Origin: an uncultured Clostridia bacterium
GTDB taxonomy: Bacteria; Bacillota; Clostridia; Peptostreptococcales; Anaerovoracaceae
Assembly: GCA_945788655.1 (NCBI GenBank)
Contig: CALZMV010000001.1
Location: 1-37,168, forward strand
DNA: 37,168 bases
Direction: 5' to 3'
This document shows, piece by piece, positions 1 to 7,696 of this stretch (its first letter is position 1; each line of letters starts with the position of its first letter). The translations under genes were made by a program, and so were the position numbers. The notes below the pieces were generated by a model. It was not told the origin of the DNA. It saw only the letters and a list, made by a program, of their open reading frames with translations, and did not search any database.

Positions 1-1213
1 AGAAGAAGTGCTCTGCCACAGTTTCGTTGGCGATGAGCATGAACTCCTCTATAAGTCTGTTTGCAGTCCTTCTTGGTTCAACTTCGATTCTGATAGGCCT
101 CTCTTCTTCATCAACCTCGATGACTGCCTCCTCCAGATCAAAATCCAGACTTCCCTGCTGCTTTCTCTTTTGGCGAAGGATATCTGCAAGCTGACCCATC
201 TCCCTGATTTCCTCAAGGATAAATGCGTATTTATCGGATAGAACCTTGTCATCATTTTCAAGGATATCCGAAACGTCGTCATACACAAGCCTTGCACAGG
301 AGCGTATGACAGAGTTCTCTATTGTATGATTTATGACTTCACCCTTTTGATTGATTTCCATTATACAGGAAAGCGTCAGCCTGTCTTCCTTAGGGTTAAG
401 GCTGCAGATTCCATTGGAAAGAAGTTTTGGAAGCATAGGAACCACCCTATTGACCAGGTAAATGCTTGTACCTCTCTTAAGAGCCTCCTTGTCCAGGTTG
501 CTGTCCTCCTTTACATAGTGGCTTACATCTGCTATATGAACTCCCAAAAGGTAGTTTCCGTTTTCGAGTTTCTCTATGGAAACAGCATCGTCCAAATCCT
601 TGGCAGTTGGCCCATCTATAGTGAAAATCTTCTTGTCCCTTAAATCCAGTCTGCCATTTAATTCCTCAGGGAGAATGCCCTGCTTAAAGAGGAACTTTGC
701 CTCTGCATTGACGCGGCTTGGAAAGGTCTCAAACAATCCCCTGGATCTTATAAGGGCACTTATGTCTCCCCCTGCCTCTCCTGCTTTGGCGATGACCTGA
801 GTTATCCTGCCTTCTGCGCGGCTCAAGTTATCGGGATACTTTGTGATTTTTGCGACCACCTTATCTCCATCCTGTGCATTTTTAAAGAATTCCTTCTTTA
901 TAAACACATCATCGGGATTCTTTTTGTCATCGGAAACCACAAACCCGAATTTCTTATTCTTCTGAAAGGTTCCAACAACTTCTTTATAGTTTCGTTCTAA
1001 AACTTTGGTAACAATTCCTTCCTTAGACTTGTTCCAAAGATATGGCGGCAGCAGGTCGACCTCTACCAGGTCGCCATTCATTGCGCCATGCATATTGGAA
1101 GGTCCGATAAAAATATCTTCACCTTCACCCTGACGTACAAATCCAAAGCCTTTCGCATGTTTTTCAATTGTTCCGGTATAAACTTCCGGTCTTTTTTTCT
1201 TTTTTTTGCCCAT
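1..1213 (-). CDS. rnr: Ribonuclease R, N-terminal part (cut by window edge)
   Basis: RNase R is a processive 3'-to-5' exoribonuclease that degrades structured RNA in the cytoplasm. The open frame runs from ATG at 1213 to the window edge without a stop, giving about 404 residues, so the end of the RNB domain and the S1 domain lie outside. Two cold-shock-like domains are visible at about residues 10-60 and 78-130, followed by the RNB nuclease domain. Its metal-binding signature IDGPTAKDLDDAV places the four expected aspartates at 200, 206, 208 and 209. The N-terminal helix-turn-helix domain of longer Firmicutes RNase R is absent: the protein starts with a short lysine run directly before the first cold-shock domain. 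No good Shine-Dalgarno sequence precedes ATG 1213. An in-frame ATG at 1252 lies inside the upstream terminator loop and is unlikely. Family assignment is secure; the exact start is less so. Confidence 0.93.
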   Translation of the reverse strand, partial: MGKKKKKRPEVYTGTIEKHAKGFGFVRQGEGEDIFIGPSNMHGAMNGDLVEVDLLPPYLWNKSKEGIVTKVLERNYKEVVGTFQKNKKFGFVVSDDKKNPDDVFIKKEFFKNAQDGDKVVAKITKYPDNLSRAEGRITQVIAKAGEAGGDISALIRSRGLFETFPSRVNAEAKFLFKQGILPEELNGRLDLRDKKIFTIDGPTAKDLDDAVSIEKLENGNYLLGVHIADVSHYVKEDSNLDKEALKRGTSIYLVNRVVPMLPKLLSNGICSLNPKEDRLTLSCIMEINQKGEVINHTIENSVIRSCARLVYDDVSDILENDDKVLSDKYAFILEEIREMGQLADILRQKRKQQGSLDFDLEEAVIEVDEEERPIRIEVEPRRTANRLIEEFMLIANETVAEHFF

Positions 1214-1227
1214 ACTTCTATTATACC

Positions 1228-1267
1228 TAAAAAAGTTAAAACCACCTAGCATATTTTTACCAGGTGG
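1228..1267 (-). terminator. Rho-independent terminator after the EIIC-like gene
   Basis: On the minus strand a ten-pair stem (arms 1258-1267 and 1242-1251, with two G-U pairs) closes a six-base loop. It is followed by a T-rich run, TTTTAACTTTTTT. It lies between the stop of the EIIC-like permease and the start of rnr, so it probably ends transcription of the former and separates the two units. Confidence 0.75.
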
Positions 1268-1303
1268 CACAATCTTTAACTTTTTTATAGAAGTTTATAG
1301 AAG

Positions 1304-2359
1304 CTATACCTCTAATTTCATATCGCCATCGTTGATGAGTCCCTTCTTTCTCATGAGCTCTGATACTATGAGAGTAATAATGGCAGGTAAAATTATCTGT
1401 ATTGCTAAAATTTTTATTAATACCATAGAAGCCGGTTCTGTAGCTGTCATGGTTTCCATAGTCATAATCTGTCCGACTAGTCCGGCTGTACCCATTCCTG
1501 AACCTGTAGCGTTGTTTGTCATGTGAAGAACCATAGTTGAAACAGGTCCTAAAATAGCACTTGAAATAATGGCAGGCAGCCATATTATTGGCTTTCTCAT
1601 AATGTTTGGTACCTGAAGCATTGAAGTTCCTATGCCCTGAGCGATAAGTCCTCCCATTTTGTTCTCACGATAACTTGCAACTGCAAAGCCTACCATATTG
1701 CAGCAGCAGCCTACTGTAGCAGCACCCGCAGCAATTCCACCAAGGTTCAGTATTACGCCTAATGCAGCTGAACTGATTGGAAGCGTAAGAATCATTCCCA
1801 TCAGCACTGATACCACAATTCCCATGATGAAAGGCTGCTGTTCTGTTCCCCAGTTGATAAGGTTTCCGAGAGCAAGCATAAACTGTGAAATTGGTGGTCC
1901 AAGAATCAGGCCAACCACTGAGCCTGCACCGATTGTAACGAGCGGTGTAACCAGAATATCTACCTTTGTCTTGCCTGTTACTAACAATCCCAGTTCAATA
2001 CCTACATAAGCTGCAAGAAATGCTCCCAAAGGTTCGCCCGGTCCCGCCAGCACGATAGTTCCTTCCACCAGAACTGTTCCTGCCAGAAGTTTGCTTGCAA
2101 ATGCCCCTATCATACCGGAAATTCCTGCAGAGACAACAACCAGAGGACTTGCCTTATATCTGCAGGCAACTCCCACACCGATACCTGCGCCTGTCATAGC
2201 CGCAGCCACCTTTCCTAAAAGGAAAATCATTTCTCCTGTGGAGCCGCCTATTAAATTACCAATCTGCTGTATGATGGTTCCCACTATAAGTGTTGCAAAC
2301 AGGCCTTGTGCCATGCCTGTCAAACCATCGATAAAAATCCTGTTAAAATACTTCTTCAT
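1304..2359 (-). CDS. PTS EIIC-like membrane permease (PTS_EIIC_2-type)
   Basis: This 351-residue protein is almost entirely hydrophobic, with roughly nine to ten membrane segments rich in Gly and Ala. It resembles the EIIC_2 group of phosphotransferase-system permeases, whose substrates are mostly unknown. Nearby glycine-rich stretches such as GIGVGVACRYKASPLVVVSAG are typical of that group. No EIIA or EIIB domain is fused and none is encoded nearby, so coupling to phosphotransfer is not shown. The ATG has a good GAGGAG site eight bases upstream. A terminator follows it, and the promoter region upstream carries a long hairpin and three direct repeats. Transport of a small organic solute is inferred from the family; the substrate cannot be told. 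Confidence 0.7.
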   Translation of the reverse strand: MKKYFNRIFIDGLTGMAQGLFATLIVGTIIQQIGNLIGGSTGEMIFLLGKVAAAMTGAGIGVGVACRYKASPLVVVSAGISGMIGAFASKLLAGTVLVEGTIVLAGPGEPLGAFLAAYVGIELGLLVTGKTKVDILVTPLVTIGAGSVVGLILGPPISQFMLALGNLINWGTEQQPFIMGIVVSVLMGMILTLPISSAALGVILNLGGIAAGAATVGCCCNMVGFAVASYRENKMGGLIAQGIGTSMLQVPNIMRKPIIWLPAIISSAILGPVSTMVLHMTNNATGSGMGTAGLVGQIMTMETMTATEPASMVLIKILAIQIILPAIITLIVSELMRKKGLINDGDMKLEV

Positions 2360-2387
2360 CTAACTCTCCTCTAAACAAATCATAATT

Positions 2388-2419
2388 TGATGCATTGATT
2401 GATGCATTATCTGACGCAT
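2388..2419. repeat. Three direct repeats of TGA(T/C)GCAT with 12-bp period
   Basis: The octamer TGATGCAT occurs at 2388-2395 and 2400-2407, and TGACGCAT at 2412-2419, each start exactly 12 bp from the next. The array lies just upstream of the EIIC-like gene and overlaps a possible minus-strand -10 element (GATAAT). Direct repeats at near-helical spacing suggest a binding site for a regulator; no matching regulator is recognised. Confidence 0.5.
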
Positions 2420-2476
2420 AAAAAGAGACAACATCTTCAAGATATATGTCTTGACATATATCTTAACAGATGTCGC
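2418..2476 (-). terminator. Long hairpin with U-tract, probable terminator of the xpt-ABC-F unit
   Basis: A perfect 12-bp inverted repeat, AAGATATATGTC at 2439-2450 and GACATATATCTT at 2453-2464, is flanked by a second helix of nine pairs (2428-2436 with 2468-2476). The outer helix needs two G-U pairs that exist only in minus-strand RNA. CTCTTTTTAT follows on that strand. It sits 83 bp after the ABC-F stop, so a terminator is likely. The unusually perfect inner dyad could also be a protein operator for the EIIC-like gene downstream. Confidence 0.6.
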
Positions 2477-2558
2477 CTCTATGTGCAAGTTTTTGTTTTG
2501 ATACAGTGCTATTGCAGGATTTCAGCAGTTTTTTAATGCTTCACGGCTGTATTATTTT

Positions 2559-4145
2559 CTATGCTTCTCCAATATATTCTTCGTAGGTGCATAGCCTGTC
2601 TGTAAGTTTTCCGTCAGGACCGATTTCCATAATTCTATTGGCAATAGTCTGAATAAATTCATGGTCGTGGGAGGCAAACAGAATGTTCCCCTTAAATGCT
2701 ATCAGACCTTCATTTACTGCAGTGATGGATTCAAGGTCCAGATGGTTGGTAGGCTGATCCATAACCAGTACATTTGAACCATAAAGCATCATTCTTGAAA
2801 GCATGCAGCGCACCTTCTCGCCTCCTGAAAGCACCTGAACCTCCTTATATACATCGTCCCCTGAGAAAAGCATTCTTCCAAGGAATCCTCTCATGAAAGT
2901 TTCTGTAGTTTCCTTAGTATACTGACCAAGCCATTCTATAAGGTTCATGCTGCATCCGTTAAAGTATGCAGAATTATCCATAGGAAAATATGATGTTGAA
3001 ATTGTGATTCCCCACTTGTAAGATCCTTCATCAGGCTCCATTTCTCCCATGATTATCTTAAACAATGTAGTGTTTGCTATTTCATTTTCTCCCACAAAGG
3101 CAATCTTGTCGTCTTTATTTACTCTGAAAGAAACGTTATCAAGAACCTTTACACCATCGATGGTCTTTGAAATGTTTTCTACTACAAGAATTTCCTTGCC
3201 GGGTTCTCTATCCATATTGAAACCTACAAAAGGATATCTTCTCGATGATGCCGGCATTTCTTCTACAGTCAGCTTGTCAAGCAGCTTACGGCGGCTTGTT
3301 GCCTGCTTTGCCTTAGATTTGTTTGCTGAGAATCGCTGAATGAAGGCCTGCAGCTCCTTTATCTTGTCTGCATTTTTCTTGTTCTGGTCTTTAATCATCT
3401 TCTGAATAAGCTGGCTGGATTCATACCAGAACTCATAGTTACCTACGTACATCTTAATCTTGCCGTAGTCCACATCAACGATATTTGTACAAACCGTATT
3501 AAGGAAATGTCTGTCATGAGATACCACTATTACAGTTCCGTCATAGTCCATCAGAAAGTCTTCAAGCCATTCAATGGCCCTTACATCGAGATGGTTTGTC
3601 GGTTCGTCCAAAAGAATAATTCCCGGATGTCCAAAGAGAGCCTGCGCAAGAAGAACTTTAACCTTTTCCTTACCAGTTAATCCTGACATCTGAGCATACA
3701 GGATATCATTGGAAAGGCCTAGCCCCTGAATAAGTCTGCTGACATCTGATTCAGCTTCCCATCCATCCATCTCTGCAAATTCTGCCTCAAGCTCAGCTGC
3801 ACGGATTCCATCCTCATCGGTAAACTCTTCTTTCATATATATGGCATCTTTTTCCTTCATTACCTGATAAAGACGTTCATTTCCCATGATTACGGTGTCG
3901 AGAACTGTATATTCATCGTAGGCGAAGTGGTCCTGCTTCAGAACAGACATACGCACTCCCGGTTTGATGGAAACGCTTCCTGTAGTAGGCTCAAGGTTTC
4001 CTGACAATACCCTTAAAAATGTGGATTTGCCCGCCCCATTTGCTCCTATTATTCCGTAGCAGTTGCCCGGTGTGAACATAAGGTCAACATCTTTAAACAG
4101 AGTCTGACCACTGAAATTTACGCTAACATTTGTTACTGTTATCAC
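2559..4145 (-). CDS. ABC-F family ATPase, YkpA/YbiT-like
   Basis: ABC-F proteins are soluble twin-ATPase factors that act on the ribosome rather than as transporters. The 528-residue length and order of parts match the YbiT/YkpA group. The first ATPase domain has Walker A GANGAGKS at 34-41, Walker B LLDEPTNHLD at 178-187 and the His switch SHD at 209-211. A charged linker lies at about 240-310. The second domain has signature LSGGEK at 439-444 but a Walker A without the lysine (GENEIANTT, 352-360) and Gln in place of the catalytic Glu (MDQPTNHLD, Gln464). The first-domain signature is also degenerate (MSGLTGKEKV, 153-162). Hence one composite site looks intact and the other inactive. The start is GTG after AAAGGAG. 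It lies 25 bp downstream of xpt and is probably co-transcribed with it. A resistance role is not indicated. Confidence 0.9.
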   Translation of the reverse strand: MITVTNVSVNFSGQTLFKDVDLMFTPGNCYGIIGANGAGKSTFLRVLSGNLEPTTGSVSIKPGVRMSVLKQDHFAYDEYTVLDTVIMGNERLYQVMKEKDAIYMKEEFTDEDGIRAAELEAEFAEMDGWEAESDVSRLIQGLGLSNDILYAQMSGLTGKEKVKVLLAQALFGHPGIILLDEPTNHLDVRAIEWLEDFLMDYDGTVIVVSHDRHFLNTVCTNIVDVDYGKIKMYVGNYEFWYESSQLIQKMIKDQNKKNADKIKELQAFIQRFSANKSKAKQATSRRKLLDKLTVEEMPASSRRYPFVGFNMDREPGKEILVVENISKTIDGVKVLDNVSFRVNKDDKIAFVGENEIANTTLFKIIMGEMEPDEGSYKWGITISTSYFPMDNSAYFNGCSMNLIEWLGQYTKETTETFMRGFLGRMLFSGDDVYKEVQVLSGGEKVRCMLSRMMLYGSNVLVMDQPTNHLDLESITAVNEGLIAFKGNILFASHDHEFIQTIANRIMEIGPDGKLTDRLCTYEEYIGEA

Positions 4146-4170
4146 TAATTACTTTCTCCTTTATATATTA

Positions 4171-4758
4171 TTATTTTTCCTGCGCACGGAAGGTAATTTC
4201 CCCCGTTTCGCTATCCATGGCATCAACTATAGCCAGTGATTCTAACTGATAACCCAGATTTCTGATAACCTGTCCGCCAGACTGGAAGCCCTTTTCAATG
4301 GCAATGCCAATGCCTTCAACGGTTGCACCTGCCTGCTTCACAATCTGAATCAGACCCTGGAGAGCACATCCGTTTGCAAGGAAGTCATCAATAAGCAGAA
4401 CCTTATCTCCTTCATTTAAGAATTTCTTAGAAACGATAACCTGATTTTTGTTTTTATGTGTGAAGGACTCAACTTCAGCGGTGTACATATCCCCATCTAT
4501 GTTGATACTCTTTGATTTCTTTGCAAATACTACCGGAACATTAAAGTGTCTTGCAACCATACATGCAATTCCGATTCCTGAAGCTTCAATTGTAAGAATC
4601 TTGTTTATTTCTTTGCCTTCAAAACGCTTCTTGTATTCTGCGCCCATCTGGTCAAAAAGTTCAATATCCATCTGGTGATTTAAAAAGGCGTCCACCTTAA
4701 GGACATTGCCTTCTTTTACAACTCCATCTTTAATTATTCTTTCTTCTAGGAAATTCAT
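4171..4758 (-). CDS. xpt: Xanthine phosphoribosyltransferase
   Basis: This enzyme converts xanthine and PRPP to XMP in purine salvage. The 195-residue length agrees with Bacillus Xpt (about 194). The PRPP-binding loop VLLIDDFLANGCA is at 120-132, and the family N-terminus MNFLEERIIKDG is present. It is the first gene of a probable two-gene unit with the ABC-F ATPase and has a clear promoter (4843-4871). I looked for the purine riboswitch that often precedes xpt in Firmicutes and did not find its conserved core in the roughly 85-nt leader, so guanine control through RNA is not supported here. Confidence 0.93.
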   Translation of the reverse strand: MNFLEERIIKDGVVKEGNVLKVDAFLNHQMDIELFDQMGAEYKKRFEGKEINKILTIEASGIGIACMVARHFNVPVVFAKKSKSINIDGDMYTAEVESFTHKNKNQVIVSKKFLNEGDKVLLIDDFLANGCALQGLIQIVKQAGATVEGIGIAIEKGFQSGGQVIRNLGYQLESLAIVDAMDSETGEITFRAQEK

Positions 4759-4842
4759 TTTAACACTCTCTTTCTATGTTGATATTAGTACTTTGGATAT
4801 TACGATTTAAATAACATGAATGTATTCAAATCACACTATTTC

Positions 4843-4871
4843 ATTATATCTTATCCTATTGTCCGCTTCAA
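4843..4871 (-). promoter_or_regulatory. Sigma-A-type promoter of xpt
   Basis: On the minus strand TTGAAG (4866-4871) and TATAAT (4843-4848) are separated by 17 bp. Its -35 lies directly beside the -35 of the divergent promoter of the methyltransferase fusion gene, so the two promoters interleave. Confidence 0.8.
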
Positions 4872-4888
4872 CAACATTGTGCTATAAT
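4859..4888 (+). promoter_or_regulatory. Promoter of the methyltransferase-fusion gene
   Basis: On the plus strand TTGTCC (4859-4864) and a perfect TATAAT (4883-4888) are separated by 18 bp. TG one base before the -10 makes it an extended -10. It lies 44 bp upstream of the ATG at 4932 and interleaves with the xpt promoter. Confidence 0.7.
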
Positions 4889-4931
4889 AGTTCAAAATTA
4901 ACCTGTATATTCAACAAAGCTGGAGATTCTT

Positions 4932-6929
4932 ATGAACTATAACTATCCTGACAAAAATGATGCACTGACGGCAAACCTCATCGATTCTGAGTTTGAAGAC
5001 GTATATTGGATGAAAAGTGAAGACAAAGTAATCGAAGAGGCTATAAATGCCATAAAAAACCTACCCGAAAGAAACGGCAAGAAAAAGCTTCTGGATTTGG
5101 GTTGCGGCATGGGACGCCTTATTCCGGTCTTTGCACCATATGTAAACAGCATTACTGCCGTAGAACCTGATCATAATCGCTACGTTGAAGCCGTTTTAAG
5201 CGGCAACGAAAGTTCCATAAAACACGACATGGACATTGAGGTTATAAATGGTGATATTGATGCTATTTCTTCTAACGAGAAATTTGATGTAATTCTTTCA
5301 AGCCACGTTCTGCAGCATATCAGTCGTGATATGGCCATCGAAATCATGGAAAAAATGTCAGAAAGGCTTGAAGAAGGCGGTTTGCTCATAATAACTACCA
5401 CATATACCGATAAAGCGCAGGATTGTTTTTTTAAAGAAAGCTGGGATAACGGCAAAAGACAAAGTATCCCAATAACTTGCGACCAATTTGATGATGTTTT
5501 CAGCAGAGGTGATGAGCTGCCTGTAAGAATGTTCTCAAGGAATACAATTGAAAGCCTTACCTCAAATAAAAATCTGACTCTCAGCACTTGCCTCTGCTAT
5601 CACTTTAAAGGTCACAACAGCCCCAAGCAGGACGCAGATGCCAACAATCAGGGTAACACTGAAGCTGCAAGAGATATCATGTATATTTTTAAAAAGCAGG
5701 AAACCTTAATAGATGCCAACATCGCTTACAGATATAATTTCAGCATATCCGGTGTTTCCTCTGATATTTCATCACAACGCAGGAATTTTAAGCAGCTTAT
5801 AAAGGATAAGTTCGGCAATGCTGTCTTTTTAGACGATGACAATTACTGTTCTGATCCCGTTTTAAGAGATTTATCCATATGTCAGGGGTTTCTCCATGGA
5901 GATGGTCTTCCATTTGAGTGCCAAAGAGCAATAATTAGAGATTATAAGCTATCCTTTGAAGGATTTGATGTAATTGATTCAGGAGTTTTAATATCTTTTT
6001 TCCCTGAAACTTTGACATGCCAGCTTTCTGTAAACCTCAGCATCAGGAATACCAGCATTGACAGTCTTATATATATGCGCCATGTTCAGTCAAACGGTGC
6101 CAAAATGAGAAACAAAGACGGCAGGCTGCTGTCAGCTACAGAAATATATCATGAAATTTCTTCTGTGTTCAAAACCGGAGCAGAAGACCTGGAAAAAACC
6201 TATTATGTTGAAATCAAGAAAATCGGCGAAGAAACCAACGCAGATGCTGTCATTGAGAAATATCCAAAGGCACTGTACGGAATTATGTGCGGTGACGAAG
6301 GCTGGCGCCATGTGCCGGCTGAGCTGGCTGCCGAAAGGCTTACAAACTGCTGGGGAAGCAGGGAATTTGTAAAACTGGTTTCATTTGGCTCAAACAACAT
6401 GCTTCTCAATCTGAACACTTCGCTGGTTGCCAAAGCATATGTAGAAAATCGCCGCACATTTGACAACAAATTTTACGGCGACATAAATGAATACTTTCTA
6501 ATTGACTCAAGCTTTGCAGGAATCAACCATGGAATTATTTTTTCTCTGGAGCTGGTAATGGTGATAAAGACCATATGCAACCGCATCCTTCGCCAACAGT
6601 CAAAACTGCACATGAATGAAGGCAAAGGCATACAGCAAAGTATAAATATAAAAGAAGCTAGGCTTTTCAGAGCGGAGCTCCTCACTACTCTGCACAAGGT
6701 AGAAAATCTAGCTTTAACAGAACTTGGAGAAATGGAAAAGGTACTTCTGACAAGCCATCAGATAAATCCTATTGTGGACAAGATAAAATATCTGCTGGAA
6801 CTGATAGAATCTGAACTTGATCTCTTGTATCAGAACAGCACCAACAGATTGATCAACATCCTTACAGTTACCGGACTGGTACTTTCCTTTGTAAGTGTTG
6901 CATCTCAAATCTACAGCTTGATCTGCTAG
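4932..6929 (+). CDS. SAM-dependent methyltransferase fused to an unrecognised domain with a C-terminal membrane helix
   Basis: Residues 1-258 form a class I methyltransferase. Motif I LLDLGCGMGR is at 53-62, the acidic VEPD at 77-80, INGDID at 105-110, FDVILSSHVLQHI at 118-130 and EEGGLLIITT further on. The substrate is unknown. From about residue 265 to 635 follows a domain I do not recognise: mixed alpha/beta first, then long helices with coiled-coil character. Residues 638-662 form one strongly hydrophobic segment, ILTVTGLVLSFVSVASQIY. The layout (soluble part, helical stalk, terminal membrane helix) vaguely recalls CorA-like proteins, but there is no second membrane helix or GMN motif. 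GGAG lies six bases before the ATG. Codon use favours TTT for Phe, unlike the highly expressed genes here. It is a single-gene unit, divergent from xpt and convergent with the Crp/Fnr gene 14 bp away. The methyltransferase call is firm; the rest is open. Confidence 0.8.
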   Translation: MNYNYPDKNDALTANLIDSEFEDVYWMKSEDKVIEEAINAIKNLPERNGKKKLLDLGCGMGRLIPVFAPYVNSITAVEPDHNRYVEAVLSGNESSIKHDMDIEVINGDIDAISSNEKFDVILSSHVLQHISRDMAIEIMEKMSERLEEGGLLIITTTYTDKAQDCFFKESWDNGKRQSIPITCDQFDDVFSRGDELPVRMFSRNTIESLTSNKNLTLSTCLCYHFKGHNSPKQDADANNQGNTEAARDIMYIFKKQETLIDANIAYRYNFSISGVSSDISSQRRNFKQLIKDKFGNAVFLDDDNYCSDPVLRDLSICQGFLHGDGLPFECQRAIIRDYKLSFEGFDVIDSGVLISFFPETLTCQLSVNLSIRNTSIDSLIYMRHVQSNGAKMRNKDGRLLSATEIYHEISSVFKTGAEDLEKTYYVEIKKIGEETNADAVIEKYPKALYGIMCGDEGWRHVPAELAAERLTNCWGSREFVKLVSFGSNNMLLNLNTSLVAKAYVENRRTFDNKFYGDINEYFLIDSSFAGINHGIIFSLELVMVIKTICNRILRQQSKLHMNEGKGIQQSINIKEARLFRAELLTTLHKVENLALTELGEMEKVLLTSHQINPIVDKIKYLLELIESELDLLYQNSTNRLINILTVTGLVLSFVSVASQIYSLIC

Positions 6930-6943
6930 AATTGCCTTGGTAA

Positions 6944-7600
6944 TTAATAGTGTAATGAAAAATGGTTTTTTTCAAAGGTAAGAAGACCCTCATCGCGCAT
7001 CTTACACAGTTCATTTGACATTGCACTTCTGTCTACAGACAGAAAATCCGCTAACTGCTGACGATTAAAGGGAATCGCAAAACTGCCGGTTCCCTGTTTT
7101 TTTGCTTCGTCAGAGAGGTAAGAAATGAGTTTTTCTCTTGTTGTTCGCTGTGACATGTGACCAAGTTTCTGCACAAGGGCTCTGTTCTTTTCGGAAATGG
7201 CAAAGAAAAGATTCTGCATAACCATGGAGTGAAACCTGCATGCATTGGAGCAGGTTGTCAGTATCCTGTTAACATCAAAGAGAATAACTGTACTATCGTC
7301 TGCTGCTACTACATCATTTAAGATGACTCCGCTGTCAGGTGCTATATAGGCTTCTCCAAACATCTCTCCTACGCTTATTCTGTTTATTATGCTTCGGTTG
7401 CCCCAGTAATCATCTCTCTGAATATGAAGTCCTCCTTCAACCAGAATGCATATGTTGTCTATGTTTTCCCCTTGCCTGAAGACATATTCCCCTTTTTTGT
7501 ATGCTCTCGTCTTTGCACTGAGACAATCAAGCATGAGTTTTATTTCCTCTTCATCAACACCAGAAAACATCTTTGTTTTCTTTAAAATATGAATAAACAT
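6944..7600 (-). CDS. Crp/Fnr-family transcriptional regulator
   Basis: This is a DNA-binding regulator of 218 residues with a cyclic-nucleotide-binding-like beta-barrel at about 10-115, a dimerisation helix, and a winged helix-turn-helix at about 178-210 (NRQQLADFLSVDRSAMSNEL). The N-terminal cysteine cluster that holds an Fe-S centre in true Fnr is absent, so the signal is unknown. AGAAGGAG precedes the ATG. It follows the arginase gene on the same strand with a hairpin between them that lacks a U-tract, so read-through from arginase is possible. An FNR-like dyad lies before arginase, and control of arginase by this protein is a reasonable inference, not shown. Related ArcR proteins control arginine catabolism in bacilli. 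Confidence 0.88.
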   Translation of the reverse strand: MFIHILKKTKMFSGVDEEEIKLMLDCLSAKTRAYKKGEYVFRQGENIDNICILVEGGLHIQRDDYWGNRSIINRISVGEMFGEAYIAPDSGVILNDVVAADDSTVILFDVNRILTTCSNACRFHSMVMQNLFFAISEKNRALVQKLGHMSQRTTREKLISYLSDEAKKQGTGSFAIPFNRQQLADFLSVDRSAMSNELCKMRDEGLLTFEKNHFSLHY

Positions 7601-7642
7601 TTTTCTCTCCTTCTGCTAAAAAAACAACCTGCTAATATCAGT

Positions 7643-7673
7643 AAAGGCCGACACCGCTTAAGTGCCAGCCTTT
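7643..7673 (-). other. Hairpin between the arginase and Crp/Fnr genes
   Basis: Arms 7662-7673 and 7643-7654 form a 12-pair stem in minus-strand RNA (two G-U pairs) with a seven-base loop. No U-tract follows on the minus strand. On the plus strand TTTTCTTATT follows, but there the stem has two C-A mismatches. It could be a weak terminator or a processing site between two co-transcribed genes. Confidence 0.45.
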
Positions 7674-7696
7674 TCTTATTATATATGAAATTATTT

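Noticed and set aside
4759..4842. Purine riboswitch before xpt
   Set aside because: The conserved core of the guanine riboswitch and its three-way junction are not seen in the leader of about 85 nt.
4829..4842. Shared 13-mer AAATAGTGTGATT near the xpt promoter and at about 10246
   Set aside because: Many 13-base matches are expected by chance within two strands of a 37-kb AT-rich window, and the positions relative to promoters differ.
6845..6929. CorA magnesium channel identity for the fusion protein
   Set aside because: Only one terminal membrane helix is present and the GMN motif is missing; the resemblance is limited to general layout.
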